Notes: generated from the sequence alone by a model not told the origin. 64,000 nt of DNA from an uncultured Collinsella sp. (GCA_900540875.1 UQHT01000006.1:46879-110878); one strand, 5' to 3'; numbered from the stretch's first letter, positions 25,100-35,020 are shown. Numbers and translations: made by a program.

Positions 25100-25273
25100 A
25101 CTGTCTCCCACTCTGCCCGAAAGGCTCGGGCGCATAGCATACATTCGTTCAATATCGTGCCATAGAACGGTTGCGAGCGGGTTACGAATCTGCGCGTTCA
25201 CTTTATCTCAGTAAAGCAAAGGACGAGCCCGGTGTGGGCCGACAGATTTGGCGCAAGAGTGTCCCTTTCGACT

Positions 25274-25300
25274 AGTCATTTAAGAACGTCCCCAATGACT
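25274..25300. repeat. AGTCATT-GTCCCC-AATGACT hairpin
   Basis: Arms AGTCATT/AATGACT around TAAGAACGTCCCC. A near-identical block is at 61324-61352 and half of one at 52423; each sits outside the variable-stem element. Confidence 0.7.
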
Positions 25301-25320
25301 ACCGCATCCGGAGCAAGGCA

Positions 25321-25482
25321 ACGCCGCAGGTAGAGGACGGACAGCGAGCGACGTCCGGAGCGAACAAGTTGGCATGAAAAAGGCAAGGCATAGACCTTCT
25401 GGTCATGCCTTGCCCTTTGAATGACAAATTGTCGCTCCGGACGTCGCGCAGCGTCGGCCGTTCGGTAGAACGGCGGAACCTA
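25321..25482 (-). repeat. Stop-adjacent variable-stem hairpin element, unit A (hspR)
   Basis: In the minus sense: hspR stop, small hairpin (CCGTTC/GAACGG), CGACGCTGCGC, then a long hairpin. The outer stem is a perfect 15 bp (25349-25363 with 25432-25446); the inner stem is GGCAAGGCAT/ATGCCTTGCC capped by GACC-TTCT-GGTC; then CGCTCGCTGTCC. No T-run. The outer stem has no similarity to those of the other units, though the joints are the same. Confidence 0.9.
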
Positions 25483-25896
25483 GAGATCTCCGCCGGCGCC
25501 CAGTAGCTTGCGCATGACTTGCTCGGGGTTAACCGAGCCATCGCGCGGGGCCAGGGCGGTGATCTTCTTCTGCATCTTGTACTCGTGCAGCTCATCCTCG
25601 AGCTGGCGCACGCGAGCGCGGAGCTTCTCGTTCTCGCGCTCGCGCTCCTCGGCACGCTCCTTCATATCGAGAATGCGCACCACGCCGGCAAGGTTGATAC
25701 CCTCGTCAGTCAGCTGGTTGATGAGCTCCAGACGCTCGATATCGGCACGCGAATACAGGCGTGTGTTACCGCCCGAGCGCTGGGGGTTCACCAGGCCCTT
25801 AGACTCGTAGACGCGCAGAGTCTGCGGATGCATGCCGGTCAGCTCGGCCGCCACGCTGATCATGTACAGCGGTTTGTTCCTATTGTCCTCGGCCAT
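25480..25896 (-). CDS. hspR: Heat-shock repressor HspR (MerR family)
   Basis: 138 aa. The N-terminal MerR HTH (about 10-75: YMISVAAELTGMHPQTLRVY, then RLYSRADIERL) is followed by a Glu/Arg-rich coiled coil (about 78-112), as in actinobacterial HspR. It represses dnaK and clpB operons, with DnaK as co-repressor in the known model. It is the last gene of dnaK-grpE-dnaJ-hspR, so probably autoregulated. Likely target sites are the matching inverted repeats upstream of clpB and dnaK. The stop codon is followed by the unit A hairpin. Confidence 0.95.
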   Translation of the reverse strand: MAEDNRNKPLYMISVAAELTGMHPQTLRVYESKGLVNPQRSGGNTRLYSRADIERLELINQLTDEGINLAGVVRILDMKERAEERERENEKLRARVRQLEDELHEYKMQKKITALAPRDGSVNPEQVMRKLLGAGGDL

Positions 25897-25968
25897 GCTA
25901 CCTGACCCCTTTCCGTCTCGTTATCGTCCATCATAAGCCCGCGGGCGCGGGCGCGCGCCGCGACCGCC

Positions 25969-26934
25969 CTAGTACGTCGCCTTGTAACGGTTGACCTTCT
26001 CGCGATAGTCGCGCGTGTCGGCCTCGCGCAGCTTGGTCATGGCATCGCGCTCGTCATCGGATAGGTTCGTGGGGACCTGCACCTTGATCTCGACGAGCAG
26101 CGCGCCCGTACGGCCACGGTGCTTAACGTCGGGCGCTCCCATCTCCTTAAAGCGGAACTTCTTGCCCGTCTGGGTACCCGCGGGCACTTTCAAACGGACC
26201 GTCGCACCGCCGGGTGTGGGCACGTCCACCGTGCAGCCGAGCGCCGCCTCGTAGACCGAGACCGGTACCTCCATGGTCACGTCGGCGCCTTTGCGCTTGA
26301 ACAGCGGGTGCTCCTCCACATGCGTGGTCACGACCAGGTCGCCGCGCTCGCCACCCGCAACGCCATACTCGCCGCGACGCTTGTAGCGTAGCTTGCCGCC
26401 ATCGACCGCGCCCGCGGGCACCGAGACCGTGATGGTCTGCTGCTCGCCTGTCGAGGGAATGCGATAGGTGACCTTGTGCGTCACGCCGCGAAACGCGTCC
26501 TCGGCCGAAACATCGACGGTCAGCGACAGGTCGCCGCCCTTGCGAGCGCGGCTGCGACCCGCGCCGGCACCGGCAGCGCCCGCAGCCCCGGCAAAGCCCG
26601 AGCCCCAATCGCTGCCCCAGGCGCCGTTGCCGCTAAAGATGCTGTCGAAGATGTCGCCCCAGCCGCTGGCGCCCGCGCCGGCACCGTAGCCGCCGCCATA
26701 TGCGCCGCCCGCGCCCGGCATGCCGCCAAACATGAGCATCTGGTCGTACTCTTTGCGCTTCTTCTCGTCCGAAAGCGTCTCGTAGGCCTCGCTGATCTCC
26801 TTGAACTTGGCCTCGTCGCCGCCGGCATCGGGGTGATATTTTTGCGCGAGCTTGCGAAACGCGCTCTTGATCTCTTTGTCGGAGGCGCTCTTGGATACGC
26901 CCAGGATGTCATAGAAGGTTTTGCCTGCAGCCAT
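25969..26934 (-). CDS. dnaJ: DnaJ-type co-chaperone without zinc finger
   Basis: 321 aa. The J-domain at 5-70 has the HPD triad (YHPDAGGDEAKF). A Gly/Ala-rich linker (about 72-130) leads to two C-terminal substrate-binding beta domains (LRYKRRGEYG, LRLKVPAGTQTGKKFRFK). The CXXCXGXG zinc repeats of type I DnaJ are absent, so this is a type II (CbpA-like) J-protein, as often in this class. It stimulates DnaK ATPase. It starts 73 bp downstream of the terminator after grpE, so it may be expressed less than grpE. hspR follows after 72 bp. Confidence 0.92.
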   Translation of the reverse strand: MAAGKTFYDILGVSKSASDKEIKSAFRKLAQKYHPDAGGDEAKFKEISEAYETLSDEKKRKEYDQMLMFGGMPGAGGAYGGGYGAGAGASGWGDIFDSIFSGNGAWGSDWGSGFAGAAGAAGAGAGRSRARKGGDLSLTVDVSAEDAFRGVTHKVTYRIPSTGEQQTITVSVPAGAVDGGKLRYKRRGEYGVAGGERGDLVVTTHVEEHPLFKRKGADVTMEVPVSVYEAALGCTVDVPTPGGATVRLKVPAGTQTGKKFRFKEMGAPDVKHRGRTGALLVEIKVQVPTNLSDDERDAMTKLREADTRDYREKVNRYKATY

Positions 26935-27006
26935 CGTAGCTCCTCTCCTGTTTCATCCGCCGCCCAGCGGGCGGCGGCTCATGCTTTCATATGGCACTAG
27001 GCCAGA

Positions 27007-27036
27007 AAGGGCCCCGGGTGTTGCCCCGGGGCCCTT
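27007..27036 (-). terminator. Terminator between grpE and dnaJ
   Basis: Stem GGGCCCCGGG/CCCCGGGGCCC with a 5-nt loop, followed by TTTC in the minus sense. Within the dnaK-hspR cluster, so likely attenuation. Confidence 0.75.
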
Positions 27037-27041
27037 CTCAA

Positions 27042-27884
27042 TTACTCCTCGGTGCTCTCGGCCGTATCGGCCGAAGCATCCTCGGGCGCCGCTTCGGGCT
27101 CCGGTGCGGGGCGCTTCTCGCCACCGTAGGTCACCGTCACCATCGCGGAACGCAGGATGCGATCCGCCATGCGGTAGCCCTTCTGGTACACGTCGTTGAC
27201 GGTCTCGTCGTACTGCGATGCGTCCTCGACGCGACCCACAGCCTGGTGCTCGAGCGGATCGAACGCCTCGCCCTTGGGGTCGATGGGCTCAACGCCCTCG
27301 TGCGCAAACACATCGAGCAGCTTGGCATGCACCGCATCGACGCCATCGACGAACTGCTTAAAGTCGTCGGCAAGCTCTTGGCTGCGGGCATGGTCGATCG
27401 CGCGCTCGATATCGTCGATTACCGGCAACAGCGCGGTGACAAGCTTCTCAGTCGCGCGGTCGCGCTCGGCGATGCGCTCGTTGGCGGTGCGGCGACGGAA
27501 GTTCTCCCAGTCGGCCTGCAAACGGGCGGTGCGCTCGGTGGCGTCCTTCGCCTTGTCCTCGGCAGCCTTCTGAGCCTCTGCCGCAGCATCGAGCTCGCTG
27601 CGCACGTCGGCAAGCTCCTTTTGGGCCTGCTCGAACTTGAGCTTAAAGTCGTTGTCGGCGGCTTCCTCACCGGCGCGGATAGCGGCTTCCACCATCTCGT
27701 CCTCGGTCATCGTCGCCTCCTTGTTGGAATCCTCTACCTGGTTCTCGGCAGCCTCGGCGGCCGGGGCCTCGTTGGCCTCGGTATCGTCTGCGGCCTCTAC
27801 GGGAATCTTCACGTCCTTCTCCTCAGAGTCAACGGGGGCGGCGCCAGCGGCGGCCGCCTCCGTGCGAGCTTTACGGGCGGACAT
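27042..27884 (-). CDS. grpE: GrpE nucleotide exchange factor
   Basis: 280 aa, longer than usual because of an acidic N-terminal extension of about 90 residues (Glu/Asp/Ala-rich) before the coiled coil. The core has the GrpE pattern: QADWENFRRRTANE, then VDGVDAVHAKLLDVFAHEGVEPI and QYDETVNDVYQKGYRMADRIL. A C-terminal acidic tail ends ADTAESTEE. It releases ADP from DnaK. It starts two bases after the dnaK stop (TAATCATG context), so the two are translationally close. Confidence 0.95.
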   Translation of the reverse strand: MSARKARTEAAAAGAAPVDSEEKDVKIPVEAADDTEANEAPAAEAAENQVEDSNKEATMTEDEMVEAAIRAGEEAADNDFKLKFEQAQKELADVRSELDAAAEAQKAAEDKAKDATERTARLQADWENFRRRTANERIAERDRATEKLVTALLPVIDDIERAIDHARSQELADDFKQFVDGVDAVHAKLLDVFAHEGVEPIDPKGEAFDPLEHQAVGRVEDASQYDETVNDVYQKGYRMADRILRSAMVTVTYGGEKRPAPEPEAAPEDASADTAESTEE

Positions 27885-27886
27885 GA

Positions 27887-29779
<1,893 letters not shown>

Positions 29780-29888
29780 TAGAAATTCCCTCTCTCTTTT
29801 GCGTTCGCGTCGCCTCGACGGTCTGTCGCGCGGCGCTTCGGCTTGTCTTTCAGGATGTAGTGTATCCCCTTATGGGCTGGAATATACA

Positions 29889-29915
29889 AAATCTAAGTCA
29901 ATTCATATAAGATTT
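29889..29915 (-). promoter_or_regulatory. Candidate heat-shock operator of dnaK
   Basis: AAATCT-N15-AGATTT with the same spacing and almost the same flanks as at clpB. Centre 123 bp before dnaK. Confidence 0.65.
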
Positions 29916-30042
29916 CTTATCTCCGAGAGTTTAGGTTCGCAAAATCGCAGGTAGAAGCGCTATTTGAGTTCTCGGCAAATCTACTGAGATCTATGTAGAG
30001 ATGACTGAGGTTTGCGTCCGGGGGCGCCTGGGGCTGCCTTGC

Positions 30043-30212
30043 GGAAAGCTCGTCCCGGTTTGAGCGTGGATTCCGGGACACAGTTTCCTCTTGAAGGCTC
30101 AGCCGGAAGCTACATCCCAGTTTGAGCACCGATTCCGGGACGCAGCTTCCGCCGGGCGGTCCAACCGGAAACTAGGGCCCGTTTTTCGGCAAATTTATGG
30201 GATGCGCTTTCC
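30043..30212. repeat. Array 2 of 46-bp palindromic units, 16-bp spacers
   Basis: Units 30043-30088, 30105-30150 and 30167-30212, all 46 bp, both spacers 16 bp. Same GGAA(A/G)-N6-CCC-N18-GGG-N6-TTTCC pattern as array 1. It occupies the 656-bp gap between dnaK and the ferredoxin gene; the rest of that gap holds no gene I can support. Confidence 0.9.
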
Positions 30213-30436
30213 GCAAGCGCGCTCAATAGCTCAATATTTCAAGTCACCTTTAGCTAACATTTGCGCAGCTCAGCGGCCTCACCTGCATGTTTTTTAGTAA
30301 GCCGTGGCATACTCGGCGAACGGTATGAAGATGCCGGTCAGAGGGTATTGCAAACGGTCGCTCCCGTGGTATGTTTTTGCCCGAATCACACCGACGCACA
30401 TCGCCTGTAGCGTCGGTCAACAGAGAGGAAACTACC

Positions 30437-30622
30437 ATGGCTCATCCCGTAATTGATGCCGACGAGTGCATCGCTTGTGGCGTTTGCGTCGACTCCTGCC
30501 CCGCTGGCGTTCTGGAGCTCCAGGACGTCGCTACCGTCGCTGACGAGGATTCCTGCGTCGCCTGTGGCGCTTGCCAGGACGCTTGCCCCGCTGGCGCGAT
30601 CACCGAGATCGTCGAGGAGTAA
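30437..30622 (+). CDS. 2[4Fe-4S] ferredoxin
   Basis: 61 aa from ATG 30437 (GAGGAA upstream). Two clusters: CIACGVCVDSCP and CVACGACQDACP, the clostridial-type ferredoxin layout, with an acidic surface and no insertion. Soluble electron carrier for anaerobic oxidoreductases such as hydrogenase or pyruvate:ferredoxin oxidoreductase. Stand-alone gene with a strong terminator. The partner cannot be told from the window, but hydrogenase maturation genes are 8 kb away. Confidence 0.96.
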   Translation: MAHPVIDADECIACGVCVDSCPAGVLELQDVATVADEDSCVACGACQDACPAGAITEIVEE

Positions 30623-30661
30623 CAACTCCCCCACTTGCACACTCAAAAGTACACCGTGCAC

Positions 30662-30702
30662 AAAAAGGAGGCTTCCGCATCGCCGCGGAGGCCTCCTTTT
30701 TT
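30662..30702 (+). terminator. Ferredoxin terminator
   Basis: AAAAAGGAGGCTTCCGC and its GCGGAGGCCTCC partner followed by TTTTTT, loop ATCGC. Confidence 0.95.
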
Positions 30703-30737
30703 GTGCGGATAACCAATTAGGCACCGTCGCAGGTTGA

Positions 30738-30862
30738 GCTCACGTCAGCGAAAACGTCCCTAAGCGAGCAAGGTGACGTGAAAGAGGAGGGAAGCGTACT
30801 TTGGTACGCGACCGACGATTGAACGTCAGATTGCCGCTTAGGGACGTTTGCAGCATCGGCTA
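30738..30862 (-). repeat. Variable-stem hairpin element, unit D (niaR)
   Basis: Outer stem perfect 15 bp (30752-30766 with 30835-30849, AAACGTCCCTAAGCG). The inner part shares CAAGGTGACGTGAA/GAACGTCAGATTG with unit C and has GCGTAC/GTACGC at the tip. GCAGCATCGG touches the niaR stop codon (30860-30862). The small stop-proximal hairpin of the other units is missing. Confidence 0.85.
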
Positions 30863-31405
30863 CGATAGATCGTCCTCGTAAGGCATTAAATCGGCAAGGT
30901 AGCCCTTCTCCTTGAGCATGGCCTCGATCTCGTCGAGGGTTTGCTCGTCCTCCGCCGCGATGCGATGGAAGTGATAGCCGCTCGTCACCGTTAGTAGCGG
31001 AAAGCTCTTGCCGCTCTCGATATCGTGCAGGTAGCGCTCAACATCGCGACGATTGCGGATGTCCAGGTCGGCCGTGATCTTACCGTACACGCGGTGATTG
31101 ACGATCACGTTGAGCACGGCGCCTCCGGCGTCGACGATACTCGTAAGCTCATCGCCTGTCTGCTCCACGCCGTGGCGAACCTTGACCAAGCGCGTGGGCA
31201 CGGCGGGGCTACTCGCGGCTTCCTGCAGCACGTAACCGCGGTTGGTTGCCACGACATCGTGCCCATCGGCACGCAACAGGGCAATATCCTGAACCACGAC
31301 CTGACGGCTCACGCCAACCTCGCGGGCAAGTGCGCTGCCCGAAACGGGCTCCTTGGCTCCTTCGAGCACGCCCATGATGGCACGGCGACGCTCGCGGGCG
31401 TTCAT
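30860..31405 (-). CDS. niaR: Niacin-responsive repressor NiaR (HTH + 3H domain)
   Basis: 181 aa. The N-terminal winged HTH (about 5-65: MGVLEGAKEPVSGSALAREV, then VSRQVVVQDIALLRADG) is of the HTH_11 type. The C-terminal 3H domain, named for three conserved histidines, has RHGVEQTGDEL, VNHRVYGKI and SGYHFHRI. The known family represses NAD synthesis and niacin uptake genes with niacin as co-repressor. It follows nadC with a one-base overlap (TAATG), forming nadA-nadB-nadC-niaR. The palindrome before nadA is its likely operator. Confidence 0.93.
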   Translation of the reverse strand: MNARERRRAIMGVLEGAKEPVSGSALAREVGVSRQVVVQDIALLRADGHDVVATNRGYVLQEAASSPAVPTRLVKVRHGVEQTGDELTSIVDAGGAVLNVIVNHRVYGKITADLDIRNRRDVERYLHDIESGKSFPLLTVTSGYHFHRIAAEDEQTLDEIEAMLKEKGYLADLMPYEDDLS

Positions 31406-32265
31406 TATTTACCGTCCAGCAGACGCAGGTGCTTAAGCGAGAGGTCGAGGATCGGCGCAGAGTGCGTCAGGGCGCCCGAGCTAATAAAGTCAACGCCCAG
31501 GTCGGCCAGGGCGCGAATGTTGTCGGCGTCCACATTGCCCGAACACTCGGTCTTGGCGCGACCGGCGATAAGCTCGATGGCGGCGGCCATGTCGTCATGG
31601 GTCATGTTGTCGAACATGATAATGTCGGCACCGGCCTCCACGGCTTCGCGTACCATGCCCAGGTTCTCGCACTCAATCTCGACCGTCGTGGTAAACGACG
31701 CATGGGCGCGCGCCATCTCGATCGCGCGCGTCACGCCACCGGCTGCATCGATGTGGTTGTCCTTGAGCATGACGGCCGTCGACAGGTTATAGCGGTGGTT
31801 GCTGCCACCGCCGATCTCGACTGCTGCCTTCTCGAAGACGCGCATGCCCGGCGTGGTCTTGCGCGTGTCGACAAGCACGGTCTTGGTGCCCTCGAGCGCG
31901 GCCGCCATCCGATGCGTGTAAGTAGCGATGCCGCTCATGCGCTGCAGGTAGTTGAGCGCCACGCGCTCGCCCGAAAGCAATACGCGCGCATCGCCGCGCA
32001 CCTGGCCCACGTGGTCGCCGGCGTGCACCTCGTCACCGTCGGCAACATCAAACAGCACCGAGCTCTGCGAATCCAGCAGCTCAAAGGTGCGAGCGAACAC
32101 ATCCAAGCCGGCGATGATGCCATCGGCCTTGGCGATGAGCTCAACGGTAGCGGGGCGCGCCGTAGGGCACACGCTCGCCGTACTCACGTCCTCAAACGTG
32201 ATGTCCTCGCGCAGAGCCTGCAAAATCAGATCATCGACGACGAGCTTCATGGTAATGGGATTCAT
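31405..32265 (-). CDS. nadC: Nicotinate-nucleotide pyrophosphorylase (NadC)
   Basis: 286 aa. Quinolinate phosphoribosyltransferase: converts quinolinate and PRPP to nicotinate mononucleotide, CO2 and PPi. Typical motifs: REDITFEDVST near the start, ALNYLQRMSGIATYT, VDTRKTTPGMR (PRPP/quinolinate contacts), NHRYNLSTAVMLKDNH and EIECENLGMVREAVEAGADIIMFDNM. It starts 3 bp after the nadB stop and its stop overlaps the niaR start. Confidence 0.97.
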   Translation of the reverse strand: MNPITMKLVVDDLILQALREDITFEDVSTASVCPTARPATVELIAKADGIIAGLDVFARTFELLDSQSSVLFDVADGDEVHAGDHVGQVRGDARVLLSGERVALNYLQRMSGIATYTHRMAAALEGTKTVLVDTRKTTPGMRVFEKAAVEIGGGSNHRYNLSTAVMLKDNHIDAAGGVTRAIEMARAHASFTTTVEIECENLGMVREAVEAGADIIMFDNMTHDDMAAAIELIAGRAKTECSGNVDADNIRALADLGVDFISSGALTHSAPILDLSLKHLRLLDGK

Positions 32266-32268
32266 GGT

Positions 32269-33645
32269 CTACTCCTCCACGGCCTGCGTGCCGGCGGCAC
32301 GGGCCAAATCATCGATTGCAAGGGTCTCGGCGCTCAGGGCGCGGTGACGTCCGTCAAGCGCGGGCTCACCGGCCTGCTCCACGGTCAGCGACTCGCCGGT
32401 GCGCATACGCCAAGCAGCGCGGCGGCCCCAAACTAGGGACTCGAGCAGGCTGTTAGAAGCCAGGCGGTTCTTGCCGTGCACGCCATTGCAGGCCGTCTCG
32501 CCCGCGGCGTAGAGCTCGGGCATCGAGGTGCGGCCGTCCTTATCGACCCATACGCCACCCATAAAGTAGTGCTGCGTGGGCGTAACGGGGATGGGCTCGT
32601 CCAAGATGTCGCGGCCGTCCTCCAGGCAGCGCGCGCGAATGTTGGCAAAGTGCCCGGTCACCACATCGCGCTCGACGGGGGCAAAACTCAGCCACTCGTG
32701 CTCGGTACCGTCCTGCTTCATCTGCTCGCGAATAGCGGCAGCGACCACATCGCGCGGCTGAAGCTCGTCGGTAAAGCGCTCGCCGGCGGCGTTGAGCAAA
32801 ATCGCGCCCTCGCCGCGGCAGCTCTCGCTGATCAGGAAGGTGCGACCCGGCTGCGGCGAGAACAGCCCCGTGGGGTGAATCTGCACGTAGTCCAGGTGCT
32901 CCATCTTAATGCCATGCTCCTGAGCGATGTAGCATGCATCGCCCGTGAGCTGCGGGTAGTTAGTCGAATGGTCGTACACGCCGCCGATACCGCCCGTCGC
33001 CCACAGCGTATGGCGGGCATGGATCTTAAACGGCTCGCCGGCATGCACGCCCTCGGCGGTATTTGCCAGCTCGTCGGCAGGACGAACCGAGCTGTTCTCG
33101 TCCACGGGAACGGCGACGACGCCGGTGCACACCGTGGTACCATCGCGCTCGGCGGTCAGGATGTCGGTCATGGCCACGTGCTCCAGAATCTGCACGTTAT
33201 CCAGCTTGCGAACAGCCTGGAGCAGCTTGGTCGTGATCTCCTTGCCCGTAATGTCGGCATGGAAGGCAATGCGCGGGCGGCTGTGCGCACCCTCGCGGGT
33301 AAAGTTGAGGCTGCCGTCGGCCTTGCGCTCAAAATCCACGCCCATCGCTAGCAGGTCGTTGATGACCGAGCGGCTCGAGCGGATCATGATGTCGACGCTC
33401 TCGCGGCGGTTCTCGTAGTGGCCGGCGTGCATGGTGTCCTCAAAGAAGGCATCGTAGTCCGAGCCCTCGGGCAGCACGCAAATGCCGCCCTGCGCGAGCA
33501 TCGAATCGCACTCGTCGACAGCGCCCTTGGAGAGCATGATCACGCGCGTGCTCGTCGGCAGATTGAGGGCCGCGTACAGGCCCGCCACGCCGCAACCGGC
33601 AATGACAACGTCGCACTCCATGTCGGGGTATTGTTTGGTTTCCAC
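32269..33645 (-). CDS. nadB: L-aspartate oxidase (NadB)
   Basis: 458 aa from the GTG at 33645, chosen for GAGAGG six bases upstream. The frame runs on for over 100 codons into nadA and the intergenic hairpin, but this is shadow. FAD-binding CDVVIAGCGVAGLYAALNL near the N-terminus, then ALGARDI-type segments replaced here by LAQGGICVLPEGSD, and RTFLISESCRGEGAILLNAAG and GLHGKNRLASNSLLE-like (VHGKNRLASNSLLES) near the end. It oxidises L-aspartate to iminoaspartate for NadA; in anaerobes it may use fumarate as acceptor. Shorter than the usual roughly 530 aa. Second gene of the NAD operon. Confidence 0.93.
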   Translation of the reverse strand: METKQYPDMECDVVIAGCGVAGLYAALNLPTSTRVIMLSKGAVDECDSMLAQGGICVLPEGSDYDAFFEDTMHAGHYENRRESVDIMIRSSRSVINDLLAMGVDFERKADGSLNFTREGAHSRPRIAFHADITGKEITTKLLQAVRKLDNVQILEHVAMTDILTAERDGTTVCTGVVAVPVDENSSVRPADELANTAEGVHAGEPFKIHARHTLWATGGIGGVYDHSTNYPQLTGDACYIAQEHGIKMEHLDYVQIHPTGLFSPQPGRTFLISESCRGEGAILLNAAGERFTDELQPRDVVAAAIREQMKQDGTEHEWLSFAPVERDVVTGHFANIRARCLEDGRDILDEPIPVTPTQHYFMGGVWVDKDGRTSMPELYAAGETACNGVHGKNRLASNSLLESLVWGRRAAWRMRTGESLTVEQAGEPALDGRHRALSAETLAIDDLARAAGTQAVEE

Positions 33646-33665
33646 AGGAATCCTCTCCCTTGTTA

Positions 33666-33696
33666 TGTGACATAAGGGACTGTCCCTCATGTCACA
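33666..33696. repeat. TGTGACAT intercistronic hairpin
   Basis: TGTGACAT/ATGTCACA enclose AGGGAC/GTCCCT, between nadA and nadB. No T-run. Perhaps an RNA stability or processing site, or a dispersed repeat. Confidence 0.75.
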
Positions 33697-33701
33697 TTGG
33701 C

Positions 33702-34727
33702 TTAGCGCGCCGCGTACTCGAGCATGCGGCCGAGCGTAAGTTTGGCCTGGTCGGCGGCCTCGTCCGACACGCCGATCTGCACCTCGCCCTCGCCCGTCTC
33801 CAGGCAGCGCACGAGTTTTTCGAGCGTGATGAGATCCATGTTGACGCAGGTGGGCTGCACCGCGGGGAAGTAGAACTTTTTGCCGGTGCCCTCGCAGCGG
33901 CGCTCGAGCTCGTAGAGCACGCCGCGGACCGTCACGATAATGAACTCGCTCGCGTCGGACTCCTCGGCGTACTTGATGATGCCGGCGGTGGAGCCGATGT
34001 AGTCGGCCTCGGCCAAGACGTCGGCCTTGCACTCAGGATGCGCCAGCACGAGCGCGTCGGGGTGGGCCTCCGTCGCGTCGACGGTCTGCTCGACGGTGAT
34101 GATGTGATGGCGCGGGCAGTAGCCGTTGTTGAGGATGACGTGCTTTTGGGGCACCTGCTCGGCTACGAAGCGGCCCAGGTTCTGGTCGGGAATGAACAAG
34201 ATGTGCTGCTGCGGCAGCTCGGAGACGATCTTGACGGCGTTTGAGCTGGTAACGCACACGTCACTCCAGCTCTTGATCTCGACCGTGGAGTTGACGTAGC
34301 AGACCACGGCCAGGTCGTCGCCGTACTCGGCGCGCGCCGCATCGACCGTCTCGCGCTTGACCATGTGCGCCATGGGACAGTCCGCGCCCGGCTCGGGCAG
34401 CAGCACGGTCTTGGTGGGATTGAGCAGCTTGGCGCTCTCGCCCATAAACTCCACGCCGCACAGCACGATGGTCTGCTGCGGCAGGCTCTTGGCAAGCTTT
34501 GCCAGGTAGAAGCTGTCGCCGACGTAATCGGCCACAGCCTGAACCTCGGGCGCCACGTAATAGTGCGCCAGGATCACCGCGTCGCGTTGGGTTTTAAGTT
34601 GCTGAATGGCCTCGACGAGCTCTGCGGGCACCAGTGCCGCGCGCTCCGTTGCCGTCGTTGCCGATGCTAGGCCGGCCGCGATATCGCGTGCAAGCTCCGA
34701 CGCATCCATGTTCGCGCTCTGTGCCAT
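33702..34727 (-). CDS. nadA: Quinolinate synthase (NadA)
   Basis: 341 aa from ATG 34727, with GAGGGG upstream; TTG one codon earlier ignored. 4Fe-4S dehydratase condensing iminoaspartate with dihydroxyacetone phosphate to quinolinate. Seen: ILAHYYVAPEVQAVADYVGDS, VLCGVEFMGESAKLLNP (first cluster Cys), PDQNLGRF, and QPTCVNMDLITLEKL (last cluster Cys), with HPECKADV between. First gene of the operon, transcribed from a promoter inside the large palindrome at 34769-34812. Confidence 0.97.
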   Translation of the reverse strand: MAQSANMDASELARDIAAGLASATTATERAALVPAELVEAIQQLKTQRDAVILAHYYVAPEVQAVADYVGDSFYLAKLAKSLPQQTIVLCGVEFMGESAKLLNPTKTVLLPEPGADCPMAHMVKRETVDAARAEYGDDLAVVCYVNSTVEIKSWSDVCVTSSNAVKIVSELPQQHILFIPDQNLGRFVAEQVPQKHVILNNGYCPRHHIITVEQTVDATEAHPDALVLAHPECKADVLAEADYIGSTAGIIKYAEESDASEFIIVTVRGVLYELERRCEGTGKKFYFPAVQPTCVNMDLITLEKLVRCLETGEGEVQIGVSDEAADQAKLTLGRMLEYAAR

Positions 34728-34768
34728 CAAGGCCCCTCTCTTTTGGCGAATCTTGGGGCTTTAGTATG

Positions 34769-34812
34769 ACACCTAGGTTTACAGCTGACAAGACAGCTGT
34801 AAACCTAGGTGT
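34769..34812 (-). promoter_or_regulatory. 19-bp inverted repeat over the nadA promoter (candidate NiaR operator)
   Basis: Perfect 19-bp arms (ACACCTAGGTTTACAGCTG and its complement) with a 6-bp centre. In the minus sense TTGTCA (in the repeat) is 17 bp from CATACT, giving a -35/-10 pair before nadA. The inner part, ACAGCTG-TCTTGT-CAGCTGT, is similar in form to the ACAGNTGTCTTG-type boxes reported for NiaR. Confidence 0.75.
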
Positions 34813-35020
34813 AAAGTTGAAATAAAGATTCGACCATGCGGCAAGTCCATATTCGAACTGGCAAGCTGAGGATAGCCGAGCTCTCGATAGCGCAGGAGGC
34901 ATCTTTCGCCACCGCAATTCCGCTCGGCGCGAGTTGCACGCCGTGGGGCGCAAACGGGACACGCCTCCGCGAGCGGTCCGCACCCAATGTGGCAAAATCG
35001 AACTACTAAGGGGGCTCAGA

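Noticed and set aside
25299..25655. Small minus ORF sharing peptides with one at 52138-52671
   Set aside because: The similarity comes from translating the DNA hairpin units A and B in one frame; the stems differ and no ribosome site is present.
33646..34032. Longer NadB N-terminus
   Set aside because: It overlaps nadA in another frame; GTG 33645 has the ribosome site and the FAD motif follows.
34813..35020. Riboswitch or pheromone gene upstream of the LytTR pair
   Set aside because: No conserved riboswitch core and no convincing small ORF with a leader.
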